Part shown: piece by piece, positions 1 to 7,804 of the stretch
Layout of the letters: each line of letters opens with the position of its first letter
How positions within the stretch are numbered: the first letter of the stretch is position 1
NCBI GenBank assembly: GCA_036401335.1
Contig: DASWVC010000288.1
Coordinates: 1-32,443, forward strand
Length of the DNA stretch: 32,443 nucleotides
Source of the DNA: DASWVC01 sp036401335
GTDB lineage: Bacteria; Verrucomicrobiota; Verrucomicrobiia; Chthoniobacterales; JAFAMB01
Direction of reading: 5' to 3'
The notes under the pieces: model-generated
Seen by the model: only the letters and a program-made list of their open reading frames with translations
Told to the model about the DNA's origin: nothing
The model's database searches: none
Program-made: the position numbers and the translations under genes

Positions 1-795
1 GTCAAAACCCACGATGTCGGTAGCCCCGAGACCAGTCACAAAGTTATTGTTATGGTTACCCGTGAACGGGACATTGATTTTGTCCGCCCGCGCCTTGTTC
101 TCCAGGTGCTGCATGTAGGCACGGCCCTCGGAGGTGTTAACGTAGTATTCGTTCTCAATCTGGTACGCGATAACGGAACCCTGGCCGTTGGTGTACTGAT
201 GCCGCGCGATAATTGGATCGACGTGGCTGAGCCATTCATCCGAGGCGGCCAGGTAATCTGGAGCCGTGCTCCGAGCCAAACCTTTGATCGTGGTGAGCCA
301 TCCAGGAAATCCGCCCGCATCGGTCTCGGCGTTGATGTAGGGCCCTGGCCTCACGATGACATAAATGCCGGACGCCGCCGCTTCATCAAGAAACCTGTCC
401 AGATCGCGGATGCCGGTGAAATCGTAAACGCCGCGGGCCGGCGAATGAAAGTCCCAATCGAAGTAAGTCGATACGGCGTTAAATCCTGCCGCTTTCATTT
501 TCTCGAAGACGTCACGCCAGAGGTCGGGGCTGGGCAACCGGAAGGGGTGGTATTCGCCGCTGTAGATAAAGGTGCGTTTCCCGTCAATAATGAGCGAATA
601 ATGATCGTAGGTGATGGAGTGTAGTCCTGCGCTGGAGTAAGGATCGACGCCATTGTCGGCAAACGCCGTACTGCCGGGCAGCAGGAGGGCTGCCAGCATG
701 CATCGGCTGACCCGTTTGAGGGTGGTGCCGGGAGAAAAGGAACCCCGGCTGGGCGAGCAGAAGGGGAGTCTCGAGAGCGGTTCGACGTAAAACAT
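1..795 (-). CDS. GH35 beta-galactosidase, secreted, 3' part missing at window edge
   Basis: Read on the minus strand, the frame runs without a stop from an ATG at 795 to the left edge (265 codons visible). It carries the GH35 N-terminal signature: SGEYHPFRLP, then RPGPYINAE (GPYINAE is diagnostic), GGFPGW, and QIENEYY, where the Glu of the N-E pair (about residue 216) is the expected acid/base. GH35 enzymes release terminal beta-galactose from oligosaccharides or plant polysaccharides. The wording resembles the LacA-like long GH35 subgroup. Around residues 37-54 there is a basic segment (LKRVSR) and a hydrophobic stretch ending in STAFA, a likely signal peptide, so the enzyme is probably exported. 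The start is uncertain: the ATG at 795 leaves a long leader, while the ATG at 699 would remove the basic n-region. The sodium:sugar symporter upstream on the same strand suggests joint use of galactosides. The nucleophile region and C-terminal domains lie outside the window. Confidence 0.9.
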   Translation of the reverse strand, partial: MFYVEPLSRLPFCSPSRGSFSPGTTLKRVSRCMLAALLLPGSTAFADNGVDPYSSAGLHSITYDHYSLIIDGKRTFIYSGEYHPFRLPSPDLWRDVFEKMKAAGFNAVSTYFDWDFHSPARGVYDFTGIRDLDRFLDEAAASGIYVIVRPGPYINAETDAGGFPGWLTTIKGLARSTAPDYLAASDEWLSHVDPIIARHQYTNGQGSVIAYQIENEYYVNTSEGRAYMQHLENKARADKINVPFTGNHNNNFVTGLGATDIVGFD

Positions 796-887
796 AGACG
801 GGGGTGTTCGCGAAGGGAAGGGAGGACAAGGTGCGTGGTTGAACCTGTACCCCCAAGGTGTTTACGCAGCCGCCTGGCTTCGTGCTC

Positions 888-951
888 CTAGCCTGCAAAG
901 GCAATACGCGAAATACTTATTGGTTTCGGGCTAAGCATATTCGGACCTCCC
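888..951 (-). other. Strong Shine-Dalgarno followed by a 16-codon open frame
   Basis: On the minus strand, AGGGAGGT (around 945-952) lies 6 nt before an ATG at 938. The frame closes at a TAG after 16 residues (888). This is a near-ideal ribosome site, whereas the GH35 start at 795 has no visible one. The small frame is in a different reading frame from GH35. It could be a leader peptide, a translational coupling device, or the relic of an older GH35 start displaced by a frameshift. Function is not known. Confidence 0.3.
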
Positions 952-1017
952 TACGAAAATCGCTGAGGCATCCGAATGCTGCCGGGCTGACAGACGGCTT
1001 AATCCAGCGGTGCCTTC

Positions 1018-2844
1018 TTAGAAAAAGATGATGTTCAGAATGAAAACCGCTGCGAGGACGACGAGACCCACTGGAACCGGCCGCGTGTACCAGGAACCGG
1101 TTTCAACATCTTTTTCGGTCAGGCCGTAAACCAATCCCTTAAGCTCCTCATCCCGGTGCGGTTTGGTGAGGAGGCTGATGATGATGGTTACGACGAAGCA
1201 GGTGGTCCACGACCAGATGGCCGTCCAGAAATTCTGTGCCATTTCACTCGAGTAACGGTTCAAGACAAGAATCCAACCGCCCTTCAGTCCGGGCACACTC
1301 TCCGCCGGCAGCGTCAAGCCGTGGTGAAGGGCCGCTGCCACCGTGCCGATCAACAATCCAAAAAAGGCACCATGCCCTGTGGTGCGTTTCCAGAACATGC
1401 CCAGCAAAAACGTCGCCAGCAGTGGCGCGTTCACAAACGCGAACACGAGTTGCAACACGTCCATGATGTTATTAAAGGCTGAGGCCAGGTAGGCGGCTGC
1501 GATTGACAAAACGATGCCCCCGACCGTTGCAAAATGCGCCATGCGCAGGTAGTGCTCATCGCTTTCCCGCTTCCGGATGTAAGCTTGGTAGATGTCGTAG
1601 GTCCAAACTGTGTTGAAGGCGGTGACGTTTCCGGCCATGCCGGACATGAAACTAGCCAAGAGCGCGGTCAGGCCCACCCCGAGCATGCCGCTGGGAAAAT
1701 AGTGCAACAGCATGTTAGGAATAACCAGGTTGTAGTCCAACACGACGTGGCCATCTTTGTCCTTAACCACGTCCCCGGTTTTCGCGTTTTTCTGGGGAGG
1801 AAGGAGCACCGCCGTAGGAGCGGATGCCGAGTCGGCCACAGCGGCCGGGGCAACGCCCTCTTTTGCTGGTGCGGTGCCCTGGGCGGCAGGAGTCGGCGTG
1901 CTGAGCGCGAGGGCAATCAGTCCCGGCAGAATCACCAGAAATGGAAACATCATCTTGGGAACGGCCGCGATCAAAGGGGTGCGCCGTGCCGCGCTCATGG
2001 AATCGGCTGCCATGGCGCGCTGCACAACCAGAAAGTCCGTGCACCAGTAGCCAAAAGAGACCACAAAGCCCAGGCCCATGATCAGGCTGAGCCATTCGAG
2101 CCCGAGCGGATTGTTGTGCGGGCTGTTCATTCCTGCCCACGAATGAACGTAAGCCGCAGGCAGACGTTCCTTTATTCCAGACCAGCCGCCGACGTTTTTG
2201 AGGCCCAGAAACACCAGCGGTGCGAAACCGGCCACAATCAGGAAAAACTGCAGGACTTCATTGTAAATGGCGCTGCTCAACCCGCCGAGGAAAATGTAGG
2301 CGAGCACGATGAGAGCGGAGAGGATGATGCTGACATGAAAAACCCAGCTTTGCGGGAGTCCCATCATGCGAAACGGCGCGTCAAAGATGTGCAAAGTCTC
2401 AAGCAACAACGCCATGGCGTACATTGAGATGCCGGAAGACATCACCGTCATGAAAGCAAACGTGATCGCGCTCAAGCCGCGCGTCTTTTCATCAAACCGG
2501 AGCGACAGGTAATCCGGAACCGACCGAGCCTTAGAGCCGTAGTAGAACGGCATCATGAAGACGCCCATGAACACCATGGCAGGAATTGCCCCGATCCAGT
2601 AAAAATGGCTTGTGACAATGCCGTACTTAGCCCCGGAAGCCGCCATTCCGATTACCTCCTGCGCCCCGAGATTGGCAGAGAGGAAGGCAAGCCCGGCAAC
2701 CCAGGCTGGGATGGAGCGCCCGGCCGACAGAAACTCCGAACTGGTGCGCATGAAACGCTTCAGGGCGAAGCCAATCCCCAGGACGAACCCGAAGTAGGCC
2801 ACCATAATGACGTAATCGATCCACTGCAATTCCGAATGGTGCAT
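1018..2844 (-). CDS. Sodium:solute symporter (SSS family, SGLT-like sugar transporter)
   Basis: This 608-residue multi-pass membrane protein should couple sodium entry to uptake of a sugar or related solute at the inner membrane. Family marks include the N-terminal SANLGAQEVIG segment (about 56-66), the GGLSSAIYNEVLQ segment (187-199), which corresponds to the classical SSS GG...YxDxxQ signature, and YWCTDFLVVQRAMAA (266-280), typical of SGLT-type members. An Ala/Pro-rich, low-complexity stretch of about 35 residues (316-350), followed by a charged segment, is inserted in a loop after a transmembrane helix and explains part of the extra length over the usual 530-550. The gene lies 5' of the GH35 gene with a 222 bp gap, so the two may be co-transcribed for beta-galactoside use. 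I see no clear Shine-Dalgarno before the ATG at 2844. Substrate is inferred from context only. Confidence 0.9.
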   Translation of the reverse strand: MHHSELQWIDYVIMVAYFGFVLGIGFALKRFMRTSSEFLSAGRSIPAWVAGLAFLSANLGAQEVIGMAASGAKYGIVTSHFYWIGAIPAMVFMGVFMMPFYYGSKARSVPDYLSLRFDEKTRGLSAITFAFMTVMSSGISMYAMALLLETLHIFDAPFRMMGLPQSWVFHVSIILSALIVLAYIFLGGLSSAIYNEVLQFFLIVAGFAPLVFLGLKNVGGWSGIKERLPAAYVHSWAGMNSPHNNPLGLEWLSLIMGLGFVVSFGYWCTDFLVVQRAMAADSMSAARRTPLIAAVPKMMFPFLVILPGLIALALSTPTPAAQGTAPAKEGVAPAAVADSASAPTAVLLPPQKNAKTGDVVKDKDGHVVLDYNLVIPNMLLHYFPSGMLGVGLTALLASFMSGMAGNVTAFNTVWTYDIYQAYIRKRESDEHYLRMAHFATVGGIVLSIAAAYLASAFNNIMDVLQLVFAFVNAPLLATFLLGMFWKRTTGHGAFFGLLIGTVAAALHHGLTLPAESVPGLKGGWILVLNRYSSEMAQNFWTAIWSWTTCFVVTIIISLLTKPHRDEELKGLVYGLTEKDVETGSWYTRPVPVGLVVLAAVFILNIIFF

Positions 2845-3098
2845 GGTGAGGGGGAAACACGGTTAAGGCTTCGGCCTGTTGCCCCCCCGCGGCGAAACCC
2901 GCGAGCGCAGCCCCGGCAACTGCGACCACTTACAGCGTTTTCGCGTCCGGACGGTCTATGGACGTACAAACTGGCAGTATAAATTGGGCCCGGGCGAACC
3001 GGTCAGGTGCGCCGTGATGGTTCACCGAAAAACCTGAAGGTACCCAGCAGTTGTACTTGGTAATCAGAAGCCTGTCCCGGCATGAGCCCAGGGCAGTT

Positions 3099-3115
3099 GG
3101 CGAGGCCCGCTCGCC
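3099..3115 (-). terminator. Small hairpin at the 3' end of the histidine kinase gene
   Basis: GGCGAG and CTCGCC form a 6-bp stem with a 5-nt loop directly after the kinase stop codon. No T-run follows on the minus strand, so it is at best a weak or factor-assisted terminator. Confidence 0.25.
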
Positions 3116-5481
3116 TAGGGACGATCCAAAACGTCCCGAATTTTTTGCGCCAGGGCGTCCGGCGTGAAAGGTTTATGCAAGAAAGCCACCTCGGCTTGCA
3201 CCACGCCGTGGCGAACCACTGCATCGTCCGTGTATCCGCTCTGGAAGAGAACTTTCAAGTCCGGGTCGCGCGCACGCAAGGCATCGGCAAGTTCGCGCCC
3301 GCTCATGCTCGGCATCACCACGTCCGTGAGTAACAGGTGGATTTTCTCCTTGCTGTTCTCCGCGAGGCGAATGGCCTCTTCGCCGCTGGAAGCCTCCAGC
3401 ACCCGGTAGCCGAAAACCTCTAGAATCCGGCTGGTGATCTGGCGGACAGCGTCCTCATCTTCGGCCAGGAGGATGGTTTCGATTCCCTGCACCGGGTTGC
3501 GAACCACGTTTTCCGCCGGAGGTTCCAACGCCCCTTCCGCCGTCGGCAGGTATATTTTGAACGTCGTGCCCGCGCCGGGCACACTGGAAACGTCGATCTG
3601 CCCTCCACTCTGTTCGACAATGCCGTGGACGACGGCAAGCCCAAGCCCCGTACCTTTGCCCTCGCCTTTGGTGGTAAAAAAGGGGTCGAAAATGCGCGCC
3701 TGCACCTCCGACGTCATGCCGCTGCCCGTATCGGTGATCTGCAGCAGGACGTGCGGTCCAGATCGGGCCGATGCGCCGGCGGCCACTGCTTCTACGTCCC
3801 GCGTTGCCAACGTTAAGGTCCCGCCCCGCGGCATGGCGTCACGGGCGTTCACGGCAAGGTTCAGGATCACCTGATCAATCTGGCTCGGATCAACCCTCAC
3901 CGGACGTAACCCGGGCTGGAGGACGGTCACCAAACGCACATCCTCGCCGATCAACCGTCGCAGGAGGTTTTCCGCCTCGGCGACCACGATGTTCAAGTCC
4001 AGCACCTTGGGCTCCAAAAGCTGTTGCCGGCTGAACGCCAGCAACTGCCGGGTCAGGGAGGCGGCCCTTTCGGCGGCGCGGCGGATTTCCGCCAGGGACG
4101 CCCGCTGAGAATCTTCCAGCGACGGTGCCCTCGTGAGCAGGGCGCTGTGGCCGAAAATGACGGAGAGCAGGTTATTAAAGTCATGGGCTACCCCGCCGGC
4201 CAGGCGACCAATCGCTTCCAGCTTTTGCGCTTGGCGCAACTGGGCTTCCAACTGCTTTTGGCTGGTCACGTCACGCGAGTTCACCACCAGCAAATGTTCG
4301 CCGTCGTCGGCCAGCATCGTCCGGCCCACTGACTGCAGCACGAGCCAAACGCCGTCACGGTGCCGGATGCGGAACTCGATGGGAACCAGCGCGGATTGCG
4401 CCTGCTGAATCCATTCCCCGACGCGCGTCACGTCCTCAGGATGCACGAATTCAAAGACACTCCGCCCCAGAAGGTCCGTTGACAGGTGGCCCAGCAAACG
4501 CTCGGCCGACGGGCTCTGAAAGTGAATCACTCCCCCTGGGTTGATTACGGTGATTAGGTCGGACGCATTTTCAATGAGCGAACGGAACCGTTCCTCTCGC
4601 CGCTGCAACTCGGCCTCAGCTCGCTTCAGGTCATCAATGTCGGTGGCCGTGGTGAACCACTGCACAATGCGGCCGCCCGCATCGTGCATGGGCCGCGCCT
4701 GGACCAGGAACCATCGGTGCTGCCCATCCGACCCATGGATGCGGCACTCTAGCCGGAGCGGCTCGCCGGCCTGGATCGTGTACCCCCAAGCCGCCCGCGT
4801 GCGCGGGACGTCGGCGAAGTGGATGACGGATACCCAGCCCGAGCCCTTTGCCTCGATCAAGCTCTGGCCAGTGTACTCGCTCCACCGCTGGTTGCACCAC
4901 TCAAGCGACCCATGGGGATTGCCCATCCAGAGGAGGTCAGGAACAAGGTCCGCCAGGGTATGAAAACGCGTCTCGCTTTCACGGAGGGCTTCCTCGACCA
5001 GGCTAAGTTGCCGGGCCGGCCAGAGCCGATGGGCGCTGGAACGCAAGACCGCACCTGCCCGGAGAAGCTGTTTTTGAAGGTCGAGCCGGTTCAAAACGCG
5101 TCCCAGGCGCCACGGCAACAGCTCGAGCCAGTGCGCATCTTTAACCAGCCAGTCAAGTGCACCCCGCCCCCTCATCTCGAACCGGCTCCGGGGGTCGTCA
5201 TAGTCGGTCAGGACAATGAACGGAACCCGTAGCCCGGTTTTCTGGTGGCGCCCGATCAGATCCTGGCCCGCCATATCGGGCAGCTGCGGGGTAATCAGCA
5301 TCAAGTCCGGGAGGTTCCGGCTTAGCCAGTTCAACGCGGCTTCCCCCGTAGTCGCGGTAACGCACGTCAGGCCCGCAACCGTGAGGCATTCTTCCATCCG
5401 GTGCACCAGGTCGTCATCCCCGTTAACAAGCAAGACCGTAGCCGGAGGCAACCGACATTGATGAAAGTTGCGATTAAGCAT
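3115..5481 (-). CDS. Hybrid sensor histidine kinase: REC-PAS-PAS-HisKA-HATPase-REC
   Basis: The protein is a soluble-looking two-component sensor of 788 residues. Order from the ATG at 5481: receiver-like domain (about 14-133), PAS (about 170-290), PAS (about 300-415), dimerisation/phosphoacceptor domain with AGGVAHDFNN (His at 433), ATPase domain with the N box (VNARDAM), DTGSGM and GTGLGLA, then a C-terminal receiver with LTDVVMPSMSG (Asp 720). The C-terminal receiver looks functional. In the N-terminal receiver the phosphoacceptor position, aligned on the PxMxG motif, is Thr 64 (LITPQLPDMAG), so it cannot take a phosphoryl group in the usual way. No transmembrane segment is apparent, so PAS domains probably sense a cytoplasmic signal. 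Upstream ATG (5541) and TTG (5553) codons are in frame, but the domain starts soon after 5481. No partner regulator is adjacent. Confidence 0.88.
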   Translation of the reverse strand: MLNRNFHQCRLPPATVLLVNGDDDLVHRMEECLTVAGLTCVTATTGEAALNWLSRNLPDLMLITPQLPDMAGQDLIGRHQKTGLRVPFIVLTDYDDPRSRFEMRGRGALDWLVKDAHWLELLPWRLGRVLNRLDLQKQLLRAGAVLRSSAHRLWPARQLSLVEEALRESETRFHTLADLVPDLLWMGNPHGSLEWCNQRWSEYTGQSLIEAKGSGWVSVIHFADVPRTRAAWGYTIQAGEPLRLECRIHGSDGQHRWFLVQARPMHDAGGRIVQWFTTATDIDDLKRAEAELQRREERFRSLIENASDLITVINPGGVIHFQSPSAERLLGHLSTDLLGRSVFEFVHPEDVTRVGEWIQQAQSALVPIEFRIRHRDGVWLVLQSVGRTMLADDGEHLLVVNSRDVTSQKQLEAQLRQAQKLEAIGRLAGGVAHDFNNLLSVIFGHSALLTRAPSLEDSQRASLAEIRRAAERAASLTRQLLAFSRQQLLEPKVLDLNIVVAEAENLLRRLIGEDVRLVTVLQPGLRPVRVDPSQIDQVILNLAVNARDAMPRGGTLTLATRDVEAVAAGASARSGPHVLLQITDTGSGMTSEVQARIFDPFFTTKGEGKGTGLGLAVVHGIVEQSGGQIDVSSVPGAGTTFKIYLPTAEGALEPPAENVVRNPVQGIETILLAEDEDAVRQITSRILEVFGYRVLEASSGEEAIRLAENSKEKIHLLLTDVVMPSMSGRELADALRARDPDLKVLFQSGYTDDAVVRHGVVQAEVAFLHKPFTPDALAQKIRDVLDRP

Positions 5482-5845
5482 GGATCTTACGGCGACCCTG
5501 CGCCATTTAAGGCATCCAGACCCGGCAACAAACGAACGCATCCCCGCCAGCAACCCTCTTTATCGACGCAAAACCGGCATTTTAACGTACCACCAGAGGG
5601 ACACACCATACCTTCTGCAATATATAATATCGTCTCAAAACAAAAGAACCATTCGCTACTCAGGTCTTGAGGAGCCCGTGTGGTCGGCTTGGCTTTACCC
5701 GCCACAACGCACAAGAACGGCTGCAGGGTTCAAATGTCACCGTGGTTTTACGGTTTTACCGTACTCGGCGGTTGCATGCGTGGAGCCAGAAGAATTTCCT
5801 TTCTTCCGTCCAGGGATGGCTGTCCTGCGCCCCAAGAGCCGTTGG
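5482..5845 (-). promoter_or_regulatory. Gap upstream of the kinase gene with an AT-rich stretch
   Basis: No gene is seen in this gap. An AT-rich island around 5617-5645 contains TATATAATAT, which could supply a -10 element in either direction. No convincing -35 accompanies it. A small perfect hairpin (TACGGT-TTT-ACCGTA) sits at 5749-5763. The kinase promoter probably lies here, because the upstream glycosyltransferase ends 364 bp away. Confidence 0.25.
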
Positions 5846-6865
5846 CTAAGGCTCGTCTGAATCAGCGGACATGATGCCCGCACGGCGGGCCGCTTCCTGT
5901 GGAGTCACCTCCAAGGTCGCGAAGTTTTCCGGATTCGAGTAAGTTGTTGCTGGCTCGTTCCGCCACGCATGGCGGAAGGCCCTGGGCAAGCCTGCGATCG
6001 CCAGAGCCGGCAGGCCGAGCAGAAAACGCCAGCGGCCCGACTCCACCTGCCACCAGAAGGTCTCTAGGTAGATGCGGGCAGCCTTGCGGTATTGTGCCTG
6101 TTCGACCGCACGTAAACCCACTTGCCTGGCAGGTCGGGCGAGCAGCATGCGACGCTCTCGGCCCCGGTGCCTGCCACCGGGGAATTTGCCCGCCTTTTCT
6201 GCCCGAACCAGTTCCCGCAAGCCGCTGAAGGTTCGCTCCGCGTCCACGATCGCGTTGTTTCCATGGTAACGGTAAGCGAACGTGCAAGGGTTTTGGATCG
6301 AAACGAATCCATCCTCTATCCCAAGCTGCATGATCAGGTACAGGTCCTCCGCTACATGGAGCGAGGTTGGAAAGCGGGCTCGGCAGTCGCAACGGACCAG
6401 CATCCCGCCTGCCCCCACCCACGTGTGAGCGGACGCCGAGGCGAAGTAATCGCGGTAATATTTCGAGTCAAAGGCTTCTTCTTTTACCTCTCGAACCCTT
6501 TTCTCATCGTAAAAGGGAAAATAGTGGCCGCTCACAAAAGCAGGTCGATGGTGTGCCTTAAGGCAGCGGGCGAAGGTTGCGAGCGTCCAAGGAAACCAAA
6601 GATCGTCGCTGTCCAGAAACGCCAGGTAATCCCCTGTGGCTCGCTCCCAGCCGAGGTTCCGGGCGGCGCCTGGCCCCCGGTTCTGTTGCCGCAGGTAAAC
6701 CACGCGAGGAAAGCCAGCAACCATCGCCTCGGTGCCGTCTGTTGACCCGTCATCGACTACAATGACCTCGAAGTCCTGGCAGGATTGACGCATGACCGAC
6801 CTCAGCGCCCGCCGCAGGAAATGCTTACGGTTGTAGGTCGGTATGATGACCGAGAAAAGAGGCAT
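5846..6865 (-). CDS. Family 2 glycosyltransferase
   Basis: This 339-residue cytoplasmic or membrane-associated enzyme transfers a sugar from a nucleotide-sugar donor to an acceptor, usually in surface polysaccharide or glycolipid synthesis. The GT-A fold is clear at the N-terminus: FSVIIPTYNR at 4-13, VVDDGSTDGTE at 36-46 (the donor-binding Asp pair), GPGAARNLGW, and LDSDDLWFPW (84-93), which contains the DxD-type metal site. The second half lacks an obvious membrane helix and is variable as usual in GT2. It stands alone, with no polysaccharide cluster around it, so acceptor and donor are unknown. The start at 6865 puts the Rossmann strand directly at the N-terminus, as expected. A 40-nt repeat shared with the next upstream gene lies 56 bp before the start. 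Confidence 0.88.
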   Translation of the reverse strand: MPLFSVIIPTYNRKHFLRRALRSVMRQSCQDFEVIVVDDGSTDGTEAMVAGFPRVVYLRQQNRGPGAARNLGWERATGDYLAFLDSDDLWFPWTLATFARCLKAHHRPAFVSGHYFPFYDEKRVREVKEEAFDSKYYRDYFASASAHTWVGAGGMLVRCDCRARFPTSLHVAEDLYLIMQLGIEDGFVSIQNPCTFAYRYHGNNAIVDAERTFSGLRELVRAEKAGKFPGGRHRGRERRMLLARPARQVGLRAVEQAQYRKAARIYLETFWWQVESGRWRFLLGLPALAIAGLPRAFRHAWRNEPATTYSNPENFATLEVTPQEAARRAGIMSADSDEP

Positions 6866-6920
6866 CGTCTCAGGCCTATAAAGGCAATCTGACGTTGAAC
6901 CGTGCCTTCACCTGCTCCGG

Positions 6921-6960
6921 GGGAAAACATCCATAAAACAATTGATCAAACGCTTTTAAC
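6921..6960 (-). repeat. 40-nt leader repeat, copy 1 (upstream of the glycosyltransferase)
   Basis: Aligned without gaps to 7558-7597, this segment matches at 30 of 40 positions. The conserved part on the minus strand is GTTAAAA(A/G)CGTTTGAT and, downstream, TATGGA. In this copy the ATG (about 6934) opens a frame that stops after eight codons, so it is a leader or a decayed gene start rather than a gene. Confidence 0.5.
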
Positions 6961-6995
6961 CTTACGAACGGATAACGTGACAATCCGGACCGGCA

Positions 6996-7011
6996 GCAAA
7001 TTCGAATTTGC
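6996..7011. promoter_or_regulatory. Perfect 16-bp palindrome, possible operator
   Basis: GCAAATTCGAATTTGC is a perfect inverted repeat with no spacer, in an otherwise gene-free gap, about 130 bp before the glycosyltransferase. It has the form of a dimeric regulator site. No adjacent regulator gene points to a partner. Confidence 0.35.
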
Positions 7012-7154
7012 GGATCGGTGATGCGAGTTCCCCTCTGCTCTCGCCACTCTAAAAATTTTCTTGCCTACGCAACCCAGGAACACGCCCGGCTTGAGTTTTC
7101 TTCCTTGCCACTCCCGGGAAAACGGAAATCGCCGCAAGCCCAGGCAGAAGCTGC

Positions 7155-7571
7155 TTAACGTTCAAACTGGCCTCCCTTGTGCGTCTGTTCTGGGATCGTC
7201 TGGCCCGATCTCCCCGCGTAGCGCGACCCCTGTTCCCTCGATTGCTCGATCAGCCGTGCCACCGTGCCCGACAACTTGGCGGCGGCTGCCAGCACCGCCA
7301 GGTACGCACACTCCAATGACTCCCACCGCTCTGCCTTATGCGCGTTGGGCAGCGAAGCGTTTTCGAGGCACAAACGGGCAACGGTTTCAAAGGCGTCCTG
7401 GGCCTTAGCCTCGATTTGGTGCAACGCAACGACCGGCGCAAAGGCGTCTGGGGCTGACAATGCGTCCTTCTTTTGCGGGCACTGTTGCCGGGAAGCCCCA
7501 ATCGCCTTGGAGCCGTAAGGAACCTTGTCTTCGACATGTTCCAAAAAGGAGCGGTCAGAGGAAATGTCCAT
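7155..7571 (-). CDS. Hypothetical protein, no recognised domain
   Basis: A 138-residue soluble protein is predicted from the ATG at 7571 (a TTG at 7586 in the same frame would add five residues). The middle half (about 45-115) is rich in Ala, Leu and Glu and reads as two or three amphipathic helices (KAQDAFETVARLCLENASL, then ECAYLAVLAAAAKLSGTVARL). The C-terminus is polar and basic (SREQGSRYAGRSG). No signal peptide or metal motif is seen. I do not recognise the family. The amino-acid composition looks like a real protein, and an AT-rich promoter-like region with repeated GTTAAAANCGT motifs precedes it. It lies between the glycosyltransferase and trpF on the same strand, but with long gaps on both sides, so it is probably transcribed alone. 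Confidence 0.5.
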   Translation of the reverse strand: MDISSDRSFLEHVEDKVPYGSKAIGASRQQCPQKKDALSAPDAFAPVVALHQIEAKAQDAFETVARLCLENASLPNAHKAERWESLECAYLAVLAAAAKLSGTVARLIEQSREQGSRYAGRSGQTIPEQTHKGGQFER

Positions 7572-7597
7572 AGGACACTCTATCAAACGTTTTTAAC
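7558..7597 (-). repeat. 40-nt leader repeat, copy 2 (covers the start of the hypothetical gene)
   Basis: This is the partner of the repeat at 6921-6960. Here the conserved ATGGA is the probable start of the hypothetical gene at 7571. The GTTAAAAACGT core (7587-7597) recurs as GTTAAAATCGT at 7618-7628, 31 nt upstream, which would place both on the same face of the helix. Confidence 0.45.
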
Positions 7598-7700
7598 GGT
7601 GTTCCGCGGAGAACGGGACGATTTTAACAAAGGGAAGCTACAAATTTACGAAAAATACCTACAACTCTATTTCTTTACAGGAATCCTGAAGTTAAAAGCT
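7598..7700 (-). promoter_or_regulatory. AT-rich promoter region of the hypothetical gene
   Basis: This stretch is much richer in A and T than its surroundings (for example around 7620-7680). It includes the GTTAAAATCGT motif at 7618-7628. No pair of clear -35 and -10 boxes could be fixed by eye. Confidence 0.3.
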
Positions 7701-7804
7701 CCGGCTCGTAGGGATCCCGTCCAGAAGAAGATCCGCAACTGAACGGGTTTGCTGTTTTCCGTTCCGGGCGGCAGACGGGCTCCGGCCGCTCCAAACGCAA
7801 TTCC

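Noticed and set aside
52..624. Open plus-strand frame of 190 codons
   Set aside because: It is antisense to the GH35 gene, whose minus-strand translation shows clear family motifs; the plus-strand product has none.
1534..2427. Open plus-strand frame of 297 codons rich in His and Arg
   Set aside because: It lies wholly inside the symporter gene on the other strand and has the composition of a shadow frame.
2960..2990. A sigma-54 type TGGC...TTG site upstream of the symporter
   Set aside because: It lies on the wrong strand for the symporter, and the spacing is off by one base.
5617..5645. A defined -35/-10 promoter for the kinase gene
   Set aside because: Only the -10-like AT stretch is convincing; no matching -35 at 16-18 nt, so it is kept as a low-confidence region.
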